Source: Rubrivivax sp. | GTDB lineage: Bacteria > Pseudomonadota > Gammaproteobacteria > Burkholderiales > Burkholderiaceae_C | DNA length: 64,000 bases | Direction of reading: 5' to 3' | NCBI GenBank assembly: GCA_016707445.1 | Contig: JADJHR010000007.1 | Coordinates: 1-64,000 of the forward strand | Shown here: positions 51,251 to 59,558 of the stretch, in pieces | Layout: each line of letters starts with the position of its first letter | Position numbering within the stretch: position 1 is the stretch's first letter | Program-made: the position numbers and the translations under genes | The notes under the pieces: model-generated | Database searches by the model: none | What the model was told of the DNA's origin: nothing | Seen by the model: only the letters and a program-made list of their open reading frames with translations

Positions 51251-52378
51251 ATGGATTTCGAATTCACCGACGACCAGCTGTCACTGCGCGACGCCGTGGC
51301 CCGCTGGGTCGAAAAGGGTTTCAGCTTCGAGCGCCGCCACGCGCTGGCCAAGGCCGGTGGTGCGACACGCGCCGTGTATGCGGAACTGGCCGATCTGGGC
51401 CTGACCGGCCTGGCCGTGCCCGAATCGCAGGGTGGCATGGGCTTTGGCGCGGTCGAGGCGATGGTGGTGGCCGAAGAGCTGGGCCGTGGCCTGGTCAACG
51501 CCCCCTACGCCCAGGGCGCGCTGATCACGCCCGCCTTGCTGGCCGCGGCCCCCGAAGCGCTGCAATCGGCCTGGCTGCCGCGCGTGGCCGACGGCACGGC
51601 GCTGGTCGTGCTGGCGCATCAGGAACGTGCGGCGCGCTACCGCCTGCACCATGTGACCACCCGGGCCACCGCGGTCGCTGGCGGGTACACCTTGAGCGGC
51701 CTGAAGAGCGTGGTGCCGGCCGGCGACGAGGCCGATGCCTTCATCGTGCCGGCGCGGCTTTCGGGTGCCGATGGCGACGCCGGCGGCATCGGCCTGTTCC
51801 TGGTCGAGAAGGCGGCTGTCTCAGTGTCGGGATACCCCACGCAGGACGGCGCGCGTGCGGCTGAACTGCGACTGGACAAAACACCAGGCATGCTGATCGT
51901 GGCCGACGGCCTGCCAGTGCTCGAAACGGCGGTCGACATCGGCATCGCTGCCCACTGCGCCGAGGCCGTGGGCCTGATGGACAAGCTGGTGGCGATCACG
52001 GTCGACTACATGAACACGCGCAAACAGTTCGGCGTTGCGATCGCCAGTTTCCAGGCGCTGCGGCACCGCATTGCCGACGTCAAGATGCAGCTGGAACTGG
52101 GCCGTTCGATGAGCTATTTCGCCACCCTGACGCTGGGCCGCGAAAGCGCGCAGCGCCGCCGCGCGATCAGCCAGTCGCGCGTGCAGCTGGGGCAGTCGAT
52201 GCGCTTGGTCGGCCAGCAGTGCGTGCAGCTGCACGGTGGCATCGGCGTCACCGACGAGTACATCGCCAGCCATTACTTCAAGCGCCTGACGATGCTGGAG
52301 ATGAACTTCGGCGACACCCAGTTCCACCTGGGCGAAGTCAGCTCGCGCATGCAGGACACGGCGGGCGTGTTCTCCTGA
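51251..52378 (+). CDS. Acyl-CoA dehydrogenase, pimeloyl-CoA dehydrogenase small-subunit (PimD)-like
   Basis: A 375-residue ACAD-fold protein, the probable partner of the preceding gene product. It keeps MNTRKQFGVAIASFQALRHR and LHGGIGVTDEYIASHYFKR, but the loop that binds the acyl-CoA in active subunits is weakly conserved, as expected for the accessory chain of an alpha2beta2 enzyme. The N-terminus FEFTDDQLSLRDAVARWVEK is standard. Its TGA overlaps the next ATG by one base, coupling it to the P1 peptidase. I expect a heterotetramer with one full active site per pair, as known for PimC/PimD-type enzymes. Confidence 0.91.
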   Translation: MDFEFTDDQLSLRDAVARWVEKGFSFERRHALAKAGGATRAVYAELADLGLTGLAVPESQGGMGFGAVEAMVVAEELGRGLVNAPYAQGALITPALLAAAPEALQSAWLPRVADGTALVVLAHQERAARYRLHHVTTRATAVAGGYTLSGLKSVVPAGDEADAFIVPARLSGADGDAGGIGLFLVEKAAVSVSGYPTQDGARAAELRLDKTPGMLIVADGLPVLETAVDIGIAAHCAEAVGLMDKLVAITVDYMNTRKQFGVAIASFQALRHRIADVKMQLELGRSMSYFATLTLGRESAQRRRAISQSRVQLGQSMRLVGQQCVQLHGGIGVTDEYIASHYFKRLTMLEMNFGDTQFHLGEVSSRMQDTAGVFS

Positions 52379-53349
52379 TGCTGTACCCAGGCAGCCTGGT
52401 CGACGTGGTCGGCCTCGCGGTCGGCCATCACACGCGCGCCGACCGACCCACCGGCTGCACGGTGGTGCTGTGCCCGCAGGGGATGGTCTGTGGCGTTGAC
52501 GTTCGCGGCGGCGCACCGGGTACCCGCGAGACCGACCTGCTGAAGAGCGAGAACACAGTCGACCGCGTGCACGCGCTGCTGCTCACCGGCGGCAGTGCTT
52601 TCGGACTCGACGCGGCCGGTGGTGTCATGCGTTGGCTGGACGAACGTGGCCACGGCCTGCCGGTCGGCCCGGCACGGGTGCCCATCGTTCCGGCGGCCGT
52701 GCTGTTCGATCTGTGGGTGGGCGATGCGCGCATCCGGCCGGGTGTCGACGACGGTTACGCCGCCTGCCAGGCGGCCAGTGCCTCGGCGCCGCGGCAGGGC
52801 AGCGTGGGCGCTGGTGCTGGCGCCAGCGTCGGCAAGCTGCTGGGGTTCGAACGCGCGATGAAGGGCGGCATCGGCGGTGCGTCGCTGCGCGTGGGCGCCG
52901 TCACGGTGGCGGCGCTGGTGGCGGTGAATGCCGTCGGCGACGTGATCGATGGCGATGGCTCGGTCATCGCCGGCGCGCGAAGCGCAGACGGCCAGGGCCG
53001 GGTGGGCACCAGCAAGCGTTTGTTCGCCGGTGACGCCAGCGTGCGCTTGATGGCCGGCATGGCCACCACCATCGGCGTGGTCGCCACCGACGCGCTGCTG
53101 AGCAAGGCGCAGACCAACAAACTGGCATCGCTGGCACACCATGGCTTGTCGCGCGCCATCGACCCGGTCACGGTGCACGATGGCGACACCCTGTTTGCGC
53201 TGGCCAGTGGCACCGCCGGCAAGCCCGGCGACCTGAGTGCGGTGGGCGCCATGGCCGCCGAAGTGGTGGCGCGTGCAATCCGCAATGCAGTTCGCGCCGC
53301 CACCGGTCTGACCCATCCGCCGTTGCCGGCGGCTGCCGAACTTACTTGA
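52378..53349 (+). CDS. P1-family (DmpA/BapA-type) self-processing peptidase
   Basis: A 323-residue Ntn-fold-like peptidase of family P1 (S58), which cuts itself into two chains and removes D- or beta-amino acids from peptides or amides. Features are TGCTVVLCPQGMVCGVDVRG, ALLLTGGSAFGLDAAGGVM, the catalytic region GVGAGAGASVGKLLG and ATTIGVVATDALLSKAQ, where the autocleavage nucleophile normally sits. No signal peptide is seen, so it is cytosolic. Coupling to two acyl-CoA dehydrogenase genes suggests that it may release an amine or amino acid from a substrate whose acid part enters beta-oxidation. The last 8 nt overlap the convergent ggt. Confidence 0.9.
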   Translation: MLYPGSLVDVVGLAVGHHTRADRPTGCTVVLCPQGMVCGVDVRGGAPGTRETDLLKSENTVDRVHALLLTGGSAFGLDAAGGVMRWLDERGHGLPVGPARVPIVPAAVLFDLWVGDARIRPGVDDGYAACQAASASAPRQGSVGAGAGASVGKLLGFERAMKGGIGGASLRVGAVTVAALVAVNAVGDVIDGDGSVIAGARSADGQGRVGTSKRLFAGDASVRLMAGMATTIGVVATDALLSKAQTNKLASLAHHGLSRAIDPVTVHDGDTLFALASGTAGKPGDLSAVGAMAAEVVARAIRNAVRAATGLTHPPLPAAAELT

Positions 53350-55366
53350 AGACCAGCAGGTCGCCCAGTGCAGCGCCTTCGCGCCGTGGGTCGGCGCCAC
53401 CGTCGAGCACGCTGTTGCCGCTGCCGATGTCGCGCCTGACGACGGTGGCGATGCCGCTGGACTGCTGCGCCGTGTTCACCGTGTGACCCAGCGCACGCAG
53501 ACCGCTGATCAGCGAATCGTCATTGCCGCCATTGGCGATGTTGACGTTGGGATGCTCGCTGCCGACGTTGGTGAACGGGCTGTTGGCAGCGCCGAAGTCG
53601 ATCATCGCAGTCGCCTGTTGCGCGTTGAGCCCCCAGTCGAGCACACCGACCAGGGTCTTGGCCACGTACTGAATGATGTTGGCGCCGCCCGGTGAGCCGG
53701 TGGCCATCAGGAAGCCGCCACGCGAGCCGTCCGCCCTGGCGCTGAAGACCAGGGTCGGTGCCATCGAACTGCGCGGGCGCTTGCCCGCGGCCACGCGGTT
53801 GGCGATCGGGTTGCCCTGGGCGTCGGCGGGCGCGGCGGAAAAATCGGTCAGCTGGTTGTTCAGCAGAAAGCCTCCGCGTGTCATGTGAAAGGCACCGAAG
53901 GCCGCTTCGACCGTCGTCGTCATCGACACCACATTGCCCTGCCGGTCGACCACGGTGATCTGCGTCGTGCCGTTCTCGGCCGTACGGCCGCTCAGCCCCA
54001 GGCTGGTCGGGCCCAGGTTGCCCGGCTGCGCCGTGCCCATGCTCTTGCTCAGCGACACCAGTGTGGCGCGCTGCGCCAGGTAGGTCTTGTCGATCATCGC
54101 GGCGGTGCTGCCGCCGGGCAGCGGCACGAAGTCGGCGTCGGCCACGTACTTGTCCCGATCGGCGTAGGCCAGGCGGTTGGCCTCGGCGACCAGGTGCACG
54201 CCCAGCACCGAGGGCTTGCCGCCGTTGCTGTCCAGGCTGGTGGGCTTGAGCGCGGCGAGGTCGAAGCGCTCCAGCACACCCAGGGTCTGCGCCACCGCCA
54301 GACCGCCTGACGACGGCGGCGGCATGCCACAGACCACGTACTTGGCGCGGTAGGTCGTGCACACCGCTACGCGCTTCTTCGAACGGTAGGCCGCCAGGTC
54401 GGCCAGCGTGGTCACACCCGGTGTGATGCCACCGGTGGTGTCGGCGATCTCGTCGACCATGTCCTGCGCCATCGCACCAGCGTAGAAGGCGCCGCTGCCA
54501 CGCGCGGCCAGCGTGCGAAAGGTGGTGGCCAGTGCCGGGCTCTTCAGCAGCGTGCCGCTCGCCTTGGCGTTGCCGTCGGCGTTGAGGAAATGGGCGCGCG
54601 CGTCGGCGTCACGCTGCAGGCTGGTGACCGACGCGGCGATCGACGCCGCCATGCGCGGGCTGATCCTGAAGCCCTGTTCGGCGATCTGGATGGCCGGCTC
54701 GAACAGGTCCTTCCAGGGCAGCCTGCCGGCGTCCCTGTAGGCGCTGTCGAGCATGTGCATCACGCCCGGCGTGCCGATCGAGCGACCCGAGGCGCGCACA
54801 TTCGGCTTCGGCTCGGTCTGGTCGCTGCGGCTGACCCAGCGCAGGTAGTTCTCGGTGGCTGCGGCGGGCGCAGTCTCGCGGCCATCGTAGGCGGTCACGC
54901 TGCCGGTTGCCGCGTTGTAGTGCAGCATGAAGGCGCCGCCGCCGATGCCCGACGACTGCGGCTCGACCAGGTTCAGCACCATCTGCACCGCCACCGCGGC
55001 GTCGACCGCCGTGCCGCCCTTGTTCAGCATGTCGCAGCCGGCCTTGGCGGCCAGCGGATTGGCCGCCACGACCATGAAGCTGCGTGCCGTCGCCGCCGGT
55101 CTGCTGGCAAAGCCGGTGGCGATCTCGGGCGCGCCGTTGGCCCCTGGTGTGCCGGGGCTGTAGACCTGACCGCGCGGGCTCATCTGCAGGCAGGCACCGT
55201 CGGCCACCGGCTCTCCGGTGATGCTGCACGAGGCCAAGGCGGCCAATGGCAAGGTGATGGCCCATAGCCGCCAGGGCAGGGAGGAAACTTTGATGATGCT
55301 GCCCCTGATGTTGCGCTTGGGGTTGTCGATGGCGCCCGGGTGCCCATCGCGTCCCGACGATGCCAC
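53342..55366 (-). CDS. ggt: Gamma-glutamyltransferase/glutathione hydrolase
   Basis: A 674-residue Ntn hydrolase that splits glutathione and transfers the glutamyl group; it self-cleaves into two subunits. The glutamate-binding segment is TAYDGRETAPAAA, the new N-terminal threonine (around residue 465) is in NGTTQITVVDRQGNVVSM, and KRPRSSMAPTLVF and ATGSPGGANIIQY follow. A hydrophobic N-terminal segment ends in LAALASCSITG, a probable lipobox, so it may be an outer-membrane lipoprotein facing the periplasm. It is longer than E. coli Ggt (580) mainly because of the N-terminal region. The long first 26 codons before the signal make the exact start uncertain. Confidence 0.92.
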   Translation of the reverse strand: MASSGRDGHPGAIDNPKRNIRGSIIKVSSLPWRLWAITLPLAALASCSITGEPVADGACLQMSPRGQVYSPGTPGANGAPEIATGFASRPAATARSFMVVAANPLAAKAGCDMLNKGGTAVDAAVAVQMVLNLVEPQSSGIGGGAFMLHYNAATGSVTAYDGRETAPAAATENYLRWVSRSDQTEPKPNVRASGRSIGTPGVMHMLDSAYRDAGRLPWKDLFEPAIQIAEQGFRISPRMAASIAASVTSLQRDADARAHFLNADGNAKASGTLLKSPALATTFRTLAARGSGAFYAGAMAQDMVDEIADTTGGITPGVTTLADLAAYRSKKRVAVCTTYRAKYVVCGMPPPSSGGLAVAQTLGVLERFDLAALKPTSLDSNGGKPSVLGVHLVAEANRLAYADRDKYVADADFVPLPGGSTAAMIDKTYLAQRATLVSLSKSMGTAQPGNLGPTSLGLSGRTAENGTTQITVVDRQGNVVSMTTTVEAAFGAFHMTRGGFLLNNQLTDFSAAPADAQGNPIANRVAAGKRPRSSMAPTLVFSARADGSRGGFLMATGSPGGANIIQYVAKTLVGVLDWGLNAQQATAMIDFGAANSPFTNVGSEHPNVNIANGGNDDSLISGLRALGHTVNTAQQSSGIATVVRRDIGSGNSVLDGGADPRREGAALGDLLVFK

Positions 55367-55418
55367 ACGCGGGGCTTTCCCGAGTCGACCCGGGGCTTGA
55401 CGCAGGCATCATCGGCGC

Positions 55419-56816
55419 ATGAACCTGCACCTCACCCTTGTTCGCCGCCGCCGCTGGATCCAGGCCGGCCTGCTGCTGGGCACCAGCGCCCTGCTCGTCG
55501 GCTGCGCCAGCGTCGCCCCGTCTGTGGACAGCCAGCCGCCAGTGCTGTTCGTGCACGGCAATGGCGACAGCGCCGCGCTGTGGACGACCACGCTGTGGCG
55601 CTTCGAAAGCAACAGCTGGCCACGCCAGCGCCTGCATGCCATCGACCTGCCCTACCCGCTGGCACGCGACGACGACACGCGGGCGCAGCCAGGTCGAAGC
55701 TCGGCCGCCGAGCAGGCGCAGGCCTTGGCCGCCGAGGTCGATGCGCTGCTGGCGCGCACCGGCGCGACCAGGCTTGTGCTGGTGGGCAACTCACGGGGTG
55801 GCAATGCCATTCGCAACTACGTGCAAAACTTCGGCGGCGCCGCCAAGGTGTCGCATGCGGTGCTGGGCGGCACACCCAGTCACGGCATCCAGGCCAATGC
55901 GGCGGTGGCGCCGAACAACGAGTTCAACGGCGCCGGTCCTTTCCTGAGCGCGCTGAACGCGCCCAAGGGCGCCAACGGCGACGAGGTCACGCCGGGTGTG
56001 CGCTGGATGACGCTGCGCTCGGACAACTACGACAAGTACGCCCAGCCCGACGGGCGCTGGATCGGCCGGCCCGGCCAGCCCACCCACGTCAGCTTCGACG
56101 GCCCGGCCCTGAGAGGTGCCAGCAACGTCGTCTTGCCTGGGCGCGACCACCGCGAAATCTCGTACCACGCCGAGGCCTTCGCCCAGACCTGGGCGTTCAT
56201 CACCGGGCAGGCGCCACGCAGCACGAAGATTCAACCCGAAGCGCAGGTCACGCTCGACGGCATGGTCGGTGCCCCTGGCCCGGCGGGACCGACCAATTTC
56301 GGCCTGGCCGGCGCCCAGATCGAGGTCTATGCGGTGGACGCGCGCAGCGGCGCCAGGCAGGGGGCGGCACGGCACCGCAAGACCACCGGCGCCGACGGCC
56401 GCTGGGGGCCGATGACGACCACGCCGACGCAGGCGCTGGAGTTCGTGATCGCGGCCACCGGCCAGCCCACGCTGCACGTCTACCGCAGCCCCTTCCCACG
56501 GTCCAGCAAGGTCGTGCACTTTCGGCCCGAACGCCTGAACGACGCCGACAAGGCCGCCAAGTCGGTGCTCCTCTTCTCCCGTCCACGCGGCTACTTCGGC
56601 CTGCCGCGCGACCGCATCGAGTTCGACGGCATCATCCCCGCGCCGGGCATTCCGCAAGGTGTGCCCGGCGTGGCGGTGTCACGGCTGCGGCTCAACGACG
56701 CGCCGGGTCGCGCAGTGACGGCGTCGTACCAGTCGGGCGCCATCCGTGAGCAGTTGACCGGCCTGTCCTGGCCGGTGCAGGACAACCACATCGTGGTGCT
56801 GGAACTGCACGAATAG
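55419..56816 (+). CDS. Exported alpha/beta-hydrolase (lipase/esterase) lipoprotein
   Basis: A 465-residue protein with a signal peptide ending in a lipobox (ALLVGCASV), then an alpha/beta-hydrolase domain: PVLFVHGNGDSAALW (oxyanion region), nucleophile elbow VLVGNSRGGNA (serine near residue 124) and a late histidine in LPGRDHREISYH. After about residue 265 comes a beta-rich C-terminal domain (VTLDGMVGAPGPAGP, IEVYAVDARSGAR) like carboxypeptidase-regulatory or carbohydrate-binding modules. It resembles class 2 lipases/esterases of betaproteobacteria. Substrate is open: triglyceride, polyester or a surface lipid. Confidence 0.86.
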   Translation: MNLHLTLVRRRRWIQAGLLLGTSALLVGCASVAPSVDSQPPVLFVHGNGDSAALWTTTLWRFESNSWPRQRLHAIDLPYPLARDDDTRAQPGRSSAAEQAQALAAEVDALLARTGATRLVLVGNSRGGNAIRNYVQNFGGAAKVSHAVLGGTPSHGIQANAAVAPNNEFNGAGPFLSALNAPKGANGDEVTPGVRWMTLRSDNYDKYAQPDGRWIGRPGQPTHVSFDGPALRGASNVVLPGRDHREISYHAEAFAQTWAFITGQAPRSTKIQPEAQVTLDGMVGAPGPAGPTNFGLAGAQIEVYAVDARSGARQGAARHRKTTGADGRWGPMTTTPTQALEFVIAATGQPTLHVYRSPFPRSSKVVHFRPERLNDADKAAKSVLLFSRPRGYFGLPRDRIEFDGIIPAPGIPQGVPGVAVSRLRLNDAPGRAVTASYQSGAIREQLTGLSWPVQDNHIVVLELHE

Positions 56817-56841
56817 CCGAACAGCACCCAGCGTGGGGCCG

Positions 56842-57564
56842 ATGCGGCTGGCGCAGATCCTCTTTTCGCAGGGCTTCGGCAGTCGGCGCCTGTGCGCCGG
56901 CCTGATCGCCGACGGCCGCGTGGCGGTGGCCGGCCAGGTGGTGCACGACCCTGGCGCCGAGTTCGACACCGATGGCCTGGTGTTCGAGGTCGAAGGCCGA
57001 GCCTGGCCGTTTCACGCCAAGGCCCTGGTACTGCTGCACAAGCCAGCGGGCTTCGAGTGCTCGCAAAAACCCAGGCACCACCCCAGCGTGATGAGCCTGC
57101 TGCCACCCCCACTGCGTGACCGCGGCGTGCAACCGGTGGGGCGGCTCGACGAAGACACCACGGGGGTGCTGCTGCTGACCGACGATGGCGCGCTGATTCA
57201 TCGCCTGACCTCGCCCCGACACCACGTCCCCAAGGTCTACGAAGTGACGCTGCGCCACCCGGTCGACGAGCCGCAGCTGCAGCGCTTGCGTGCTGGCGTG
57301 GTGCTCGACGACAGCCCCGAGCCCGTGCGCGCGCTGGCTGCGCTGGCCACCGGCGACCATGCGCTGCGCCTGACCCTGAGCGAGGGCAAGTACCACCAGG
57401 TCAAGCGCATGCTGGCCGCGGTGGGCAACCGTGTGGATGCCTTGCACCGCAGCGCCTTCGGCGCGCTGACTCTGCCGCTGGGGCTGGCCGAGGGTCAGTG
57501 GACCTGGGCCGACCCGGCGCAGCTGTGGCCCACGACCGAGGGCCCCGACCCGCCGCCGCGATAA
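56842..57564 (+). CDS. rsuA: 16S rRNA pseudouridine(516) synthase RsuA
   Basis: A 240-residue RsuA-family enzyme. It has an N-terminal S4-like RNA-binding domain (RLAQILFSQGFGSRRLCAGL), the catalytic loop VGRLDEDTTGVLLLT with the active aspartate, VPKVYEVTLRHPV, and LTLSEGKYHQVKRMLAAVGN. It makes pseudouridine 516 in 16S rRNA. The S4 part is slightly divergent from E. coli RsuA, and the related RluE/RluB families remain possible. The ATG at 56842 was chosen over a GTG three codons earlier. Its stop lies 7 nt before ribF. Confidence 0.9.
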   Translation: MRLAQILFSQGFGSRRLCAGLIADGRVAVAGQVVHDPGAEFDTDGLVFEVEGRAWPFHAKALVLLHKPAGFECSQKPRHHPSVMSLLPPPLRDRGVQPVGRLDEDTTGVLLLTDDGALIHRLTSPRHHVPKVYEVTLRHPVDEPQLQRLRAGVVLDDSPEPVRALAALATGDHALRLTLSEGKYHQVKRMLAAVGNRVDALHRSAFGALTLPLGLAEGQWTWADPAQLWPTTEGPDPPPR

Positions 57565-57571
57565 TCGCGGC
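57555..57571 (+). promoter_or_regulatory. Perfect palindrome flush with the ribF start codon
   Basis: GCCGCGAT (57555-57562), A, ATCGCGGC (57564-57571) is a perfect 8-bp inverted repeat ending exactly at the ribF ATG (57572). It contains GATAAT (57560-57565), a good -10 box 6 nt from the start codon, so a leaderless ribF mRNA is possible. There is no Shine-Dalgarno sequence. It may alternatively be a terminator stem for rsuA or an operator. Confidence 0.45.
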
Positions 57572-58540
57572 ATGCAGGTGTTCCGCGGCTTGCCCCGCAT
57601 CCCCATGGCCGCCACCGGCGGCTGCGCGTTGACGATCGGCAACTTCGATGGTGTGCATCGCGGCCATCAGGCGATGCTGGCGCTGTTGACCAACGAGGCC
57701 CGACACCGTGGCCTGCCATCGTGCGTGATGACCTTCGAGCCGCATCCGCGCGACCATTTCGCACTGCGTCGCGGTCAGCCCGAACTGGCGCCGCCGCGCA
57801 TCGCCACCCTGCGCGACAAGCTGGGCGAGCTCGAGCGCTGTGGCATCGACCGCGTGCTGGTGATGCGCTTCGACGATCGCCTGGCGTCGCAGAGCCCCGA
57901 ATCGTTCATCGACGACACCCTGGTGCGCGACCTGGGTGCGCGCTATGTGCTGGTGGGCGACGATTTCCGCTTCGGCGCGCAACGCGCAGGCACCTACGCG
58001 ATGCTCGACGAGGCCGGCACACGCGCCGGTTTCGACGTCGCCCGCATGATGAGCTACGAGGTCCACGGGCTGCGCGTGTCGAGCTCGGCCGTGCGCGATG
58101 CGCTGATGCAGGGGCGCATGGCCGACGCCGCCGCCCTGTTGGGCCGGCCCTATACCGTCAGCGGCCACGCGCTGCATGGCCGCAAGCTCGGACGCGAGCT
58201 GGGCTTTCGCACACTGAACCTTCGCTTCGGGCACCCGAGGCCGGCGGCGATGGGCATCTTCGTGGTGCGCGTGCACGGCCTGACGGCGGCGCCGGTGCCC
58301 GGCGTGGCCAGCCTGGGCGTGCGCCCCACGGTGGAGGATGCCGGCCGCGTGCTGCTCGAGGTGCACTGCCTGCACTGGCCGCGCCAGCTGGGGTTGGACG
58401 GCGGCTACGGCCGCGTGCTGCGCGTCGAGCTGCTGCACAAGCTGCACGACGAAAGACGCTACGCGTCGATGGACGATCTGCGCGCCGGAATCGCGAACGA
58501 CAAGCGCGACGCGCGCGCCTGGTGGCGGGCGCAAGCTTAG
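57572..58540 (+). CDS. ribF: Bifunctional riboflavin kinase/FAD synthetase RibF
   Basis: A 322-residue enzyme converting riboflavin to FMN and then FAD. The N-terminal nucleotidyltransferase domain has LTIGNFDGVHRGHQAML, TFEPHPRDHF and LVGDDFRFGAQRAGT, with the late VSSSAVRDALMQG. The C-terminal kinase domain has GRPYTVSGHALHGRKLGREL, LGFRTLNLRF and GVASLGVRPTVED. In many betaproteobacteria ribF, ileS and lspA are contiguous; here the minus-strand mipA gene sits between ribF and ileS. The start overlaps nothing and is preceded by a palindrome. Confidence 0.96.
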   Translation: MQVFRGLPRIPMAATGGCALTIGNFDGVHRGHQAMLALLTNEARHRGLPSCVMTFEPHPRDHFALRRGQPELAPPRIATLRDKLGELERCGIDRVLVMRFDDRLASQSPESFIDDTLVRDLGARYVLVGDDFRFGAQRAGTYAMLDEAGTRAGFDVARMMSYEVHGLRVSSSAVRDALMQGRMADAAALLGRPYTVSGHALHGRKLGRELGFRTLNLRFGHPRPAAMGIFVVRVHGLTAAPVPGVASLGVRPTVEDAGRVLLEVHCLHWPRQLGLDGGYGRVLRVELLHKLHDERRYASMDDLRAGIANDKRDARAWWRAQA

Positions 58541-58559
58541 AAGGCTGTCGGCCGCAGGC

Positions 58560-59360
58560 TCAGAACAGCCAGCCGATGCCCACGTTCAGGCCCCAGGCGG
58601 TCGTGCGCCGGGTCAGCGGGCTGTCGGCGGCGTCGCCCAGCATGTGGTTCAGGCCCAGGCCCAGCAGTCCCACCCAGTCGTCACCGATGTCAGCGCGCAG
58701 CGTGGTGTAGACCTGCAGGTCGCGCAGGCTGGTTCCGGGGTCGTAGACGGCGTAACCGCTGCGCACCGACTGTTCGGCGGTGACGCCGAAATAGGTCTGC
58801 ATGTAACGCGGGCCGCCCGCGGTCACTGATGATCCGGTGGTCAGCTCCAGCCGCTGCGTCAGCCGCCAGTCGCGCTCGACCTTCAACTCGACAAAGTTGC
58901 CTCCGCCGCGATTGAAGGCATCGATCGTCCAGCCCAGCCCCAGCCGCCAGTCGGGTGCAAAGCGCCAGGTGCCGCCGATGCGCACGCGAATCGTTCGCTT
59001 GGCATCGCCCAGGCCGCGCAAATCGTCGCTGCTCGACTCGTCACGCCCGCTGTCGGAGCGCAGGCCCAGGCTCAGGTCCACGTCGTCGGTGCGCCGCAGT
59101 TGCAGGCCCAGACCACGGATCTCGTCGTCGTGGCGAACACTGGCCCAACCGCCACCGCTGCTCACGCTCAGTCGGCCCCAGCGCAGGAAGAAGCCCGGCC
59201 GCACCGATACCCCGTACTTGCGCGCGCCGACGTATTCCGTGCCGCGCTGGGTCGACAGCGTCAGGGCCCCGTCGAACTTGCGGCCCTCGTCGGCCGCCGC
59301 AGCCACTGCCACCACCGACAGCAGGGCGACCAGAGCACAAGCGGCAGAGCTGGGTTTCAT
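58560..59360 (-). CDS. mipA: MipA/OmpV-family outer-membrane protein
   Basis: A 266-residue protein with a signal peptide (KPSSAACALVALLSVVAVAA, then A-A-D) and alternating beta-strand patterns ending in an aromatic C-terminal residue (LNVGIGWLF), the hallmark of an outer-membrane barrel. EYVGARKYGVSVRPGFFLRW, then GLGLNHMLGDAADSPLTR, is characteristic of MipA/OmpV. MipA links the murein hydrolase MltA to PBP1B in E. coli; other members are porins or antibiotic-accumulation factors. It lies between ribF and ileS on the opposite strand, so it must have been inserted into the usual ribF-ileS-lspA block. Confidence 0.88.
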   Translation of the reverse strand: MKPSSAACALVALLSVVAVAAAADEGRKFDGALTLSTQRGTEYVGARKYGVSVRPGFFLRWGRLSVSSGGGWASVRHDDEIRGLGLQLRRTDDVDLSLGLRSDSGRDESSSDDLRGLGDAKRTIRVRIGGTWRFAPDWRLGLGWTIDAFNRGGGNFVELKVERDWRLTQRLELTTGSSVTAGGPRYMQTYFGVTAEQSVRSGYAVYDPGTSLRDLQVYTTLRADIGDDWVGLLGLGLNHMLGDAADSPLTRRTTAWGLNVGIGWLF

Positions 59361-59558
59361 GGGTCACACCGGTAGAATGCAGTGATGCAATTGTCCACGG
59401 TCCGGCTCGCCCTGTTGTTGCGCTTTCAGGCCGCCACGCGGCGCCAGACCACGCGCGACCGAATTCAGCGCGCGGCCTGCTGAATCAGACCGCTGCGCGG
59501 CCGCCAAGGCGGCCCCCACCCTGAACGACATCTGAGCACCCCCGCGGTGCCCCCGGCC

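Noticed and set aside
59385..59483. 32-codon open frame before ileS as an attenuator leader peptide
   Set aside because: It contains only one Ile codon and no alternative hairpins that I can see, so Ile-controlled attenuation is not supported; it may be chance.
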